From NCBI GenBank assembly GCA_964605235.1, contig CAZSBB010000081.1, positions 1 to 5,319 of the forward strand: a stretch of 5,319 bases of DNA. Reading direction: 5' to 3'. The notes under the pieces are model-generated. The model saw only the letters and a list, made by a program, of their open reading frames with translations, did not search any database and was not told where the DNA came from. The stretch comes from CAZSBB01 sp964605235. GTDB taxonomy: Bacteria > Planctomycetota > Phycisphaerae > Phycisphaerales > Phycisphaeraceae. Position numbers and translations under genes: made by a program. Positions 4,563 through 5,319 of the stretch are shown here, piece by piece (positions within the stretch are counted from its first letter, which is position 1; the number at the start of each line of letters is the position of its first letter).

Positions 4563-5319
4563 ATGAAGAAGAACGAGATCACCATCGGACAGACCTACAC
4601 CGCCAAGGTCAGCGACAAGGTGGTGCCCGTCCGCATCGACGCGGAGAACCCGCGTGGCGGATGGAAAGCCACCAACCTCGTCACCAACAAGGTCATCACC
4701 ATCAAGTCGGCCCAGCGGCTGCGGACCCGGGTGACCGCACCGGCCAAGCCCAACGCCGCACCCGCAACGGACACGCCGGCAGCGACGACGCCCAACGCCG
4801 ACAAGCTCATGGTCCACGTCGCCCACGACCGCCAGGACCAGAAATGGTTCTGGTCGATCCGCGAAGGCAAGCAGGAGCACCACGCCGGCGACGACGCGTT
4901 CGACCAGGAAGCTGACGCCAAGGCAGCGGGCGACAAATGGCTCGCCGGGTACGCCAAGGCCAACGACGCCAAGCGCCGCAAGCTGCTGGGCTGGAAGGCG
5001 ATCGCCCCCGAGGCCCGGCAGACGCTCAAAGCCCAGGCCGCCGCCGACCAGGAGAACGCCCGGCTCCGCGACGAGCGCGAAGCCAGCGCCGACGGCATGA
5101 CTGCCAGCGAACGAGCGATGACGACCAGCGCCCCGAAGAAGCCGCGCAAGGCGGACGTCACCGCCAAGCCGAAGAAGCTCAGCCTGCTCGACGCCGCCGC
5201 CCAGGTCTTGGCCGACGCCAAGGAACCCATGAACGCCAAGCAGATGATCGAGGTGGTCACCGCCAAGGGCCTGTGGACGCCCGGGGCCGGTAAGACCCCG
5301 CACGCCACGCTCTACGCCG
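4563..5319 (+). CDS. Multi-domain protein with C-terminal HARE-HTH-like domain (partial, runs off right edge)
   Basis: I translated 252 residues by hand with no stop before the edge. Residues 1-56 form a small beta-rich domain (ITIGQTYTAKV, VVPVRIDAENPRGGWKATN, KVITIKSAQRL). Residues 57-80 are an Ala/Pro/Thr linker. Residues 81-130 hold a second compact segment with aromatics (KWFWSIREGK, DKWLAGY). Residues 134-175 are charged and helical, possibly coiled coil. Residues 191-205 are Lys-rich. Residues 206-252 (LSLLDAAAQVLADAKEPMNA, then KQMIEVVTAKGLWTPGAGKTPHATLYA) match the HARE-HTH (HB1/ASXL) winged-helix pattern 'LDAAxxVLxxxxxPMxxxxMIxxxxxKGxWxxxxGKTPxATLYA'. That domain occurs in the RNA polymerase delta subunit and in proteins linked to DNA modification or chromatin, and is thought to read DNA. 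A DNA-associated role is therefore inferred. In known examples the domain continues perhaps 20-30 residues further, so the stop is probably just outside. Confidence 0.85.
   Translation, partial: MKKNEITIGQTYTAKVSDKVVPVRIDAENPRGGWKATNLVTNKVITIKSAQRLRTRVTAPAKPNAAPATDTPAATTPNADKLMVHVAHDRQDQKWFWSIREGKQEHHAGDDAFDQEADAKAAGDKWLAGYAKANDAKRRKLLGWKAIAPEARQTLKAQAAADQENARLRDEREASADGMTASERAMTTSAPKKPRKADVTAKPKKLSLLDAAAQVLADAKEPMNAKQMIEVVTAKGLWTPGAGKTPHATLYA

Noticed and set aside
3753..5303. 516-codon open frame on the minus strand across the right third
   Set aside because: It runs antisense to three plus-strand genes that each have a good ribosome site, two of them with recognisable domains. Its Gly/Val/Leu/Arg composition is typical of a GC-driven shadow frame.
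4595..5308. 237-codon minus-strand frame with hydrophobic Ala/Ser/Leu-rich runs resembling a membrane protein
   Set aside because: It is antisense to the HARE-HTH gene. The apparent hydrophobic segments are complements of Lys/Ala/Asp-rich codons and there is no supporting ribosome site.

Overview
This GC-rich bacterial window looks like the DNA-packaging end of a tailed-phage head module (a prophage or phage remnant). It sits back to back with a short rightward operon of small accessory genes. The host cannot be proven from the sequence. The small leader protein, the gpW-position protein and the rightward proteins with DUF6900-like and HARE-HTH-like domains recall, from memory, phage-like clusters of Planctomycetota, so that phylum is my tentative guess. 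No tRNA, rRNA, integrase, IS element, CRISPR array or attachment site was seen.

Left two thirds (1-3748), all on the minus strand and read right to left: a 68-residue helix-turn-helix-like protein (3542-3748); a full-length terminase large subunit (1246-3549) with a complete ATPase and three candidate nuclease aspartates; a 324-bp stretch with no convincing gene (922-1245); a small protein in the position of lambda gpW (724-921); and a lambda-type portal protein cut off by the left edge (1-724). The order terminase, small connector-position protein, portal is the lambda A-W-B order. Two junctions overlap: 8 bp between the leader gene and the terminase gene, and 1 bp between the gpW-position gene and the portal gene. 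This fits one co-translated transcript. The leader protein and the terminase N-terminus appear to carry copies of the same DNA-binding-like domain, so the leader is a candidate small terminase or packaging-specificity factor.

Centre (3749-3878): a 130-bp divergent intergenic region containing two short perfect dyads, the only obvious place from which both directions could be controlled.

Right third (3879-5319), plus strand: three genes, each with a clear AGGAG-type ribosome binding site. They encode a 73-residue beta-rich protein of unknown function, a 121-residue protein with a DUF6900-like N-terminus, and a protein open at the right edge that joins a small N-terminal beta-rich domain, a low-complexity linker, a helical middle and a C-terminal HARE-HTH-like domain. 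Short spacers and similar start-site contexts suggest one operon. Their codons look more strongly C-ending than those of the head genes. Their roles are unknown; a regulatory or host-interaction role is inference only.
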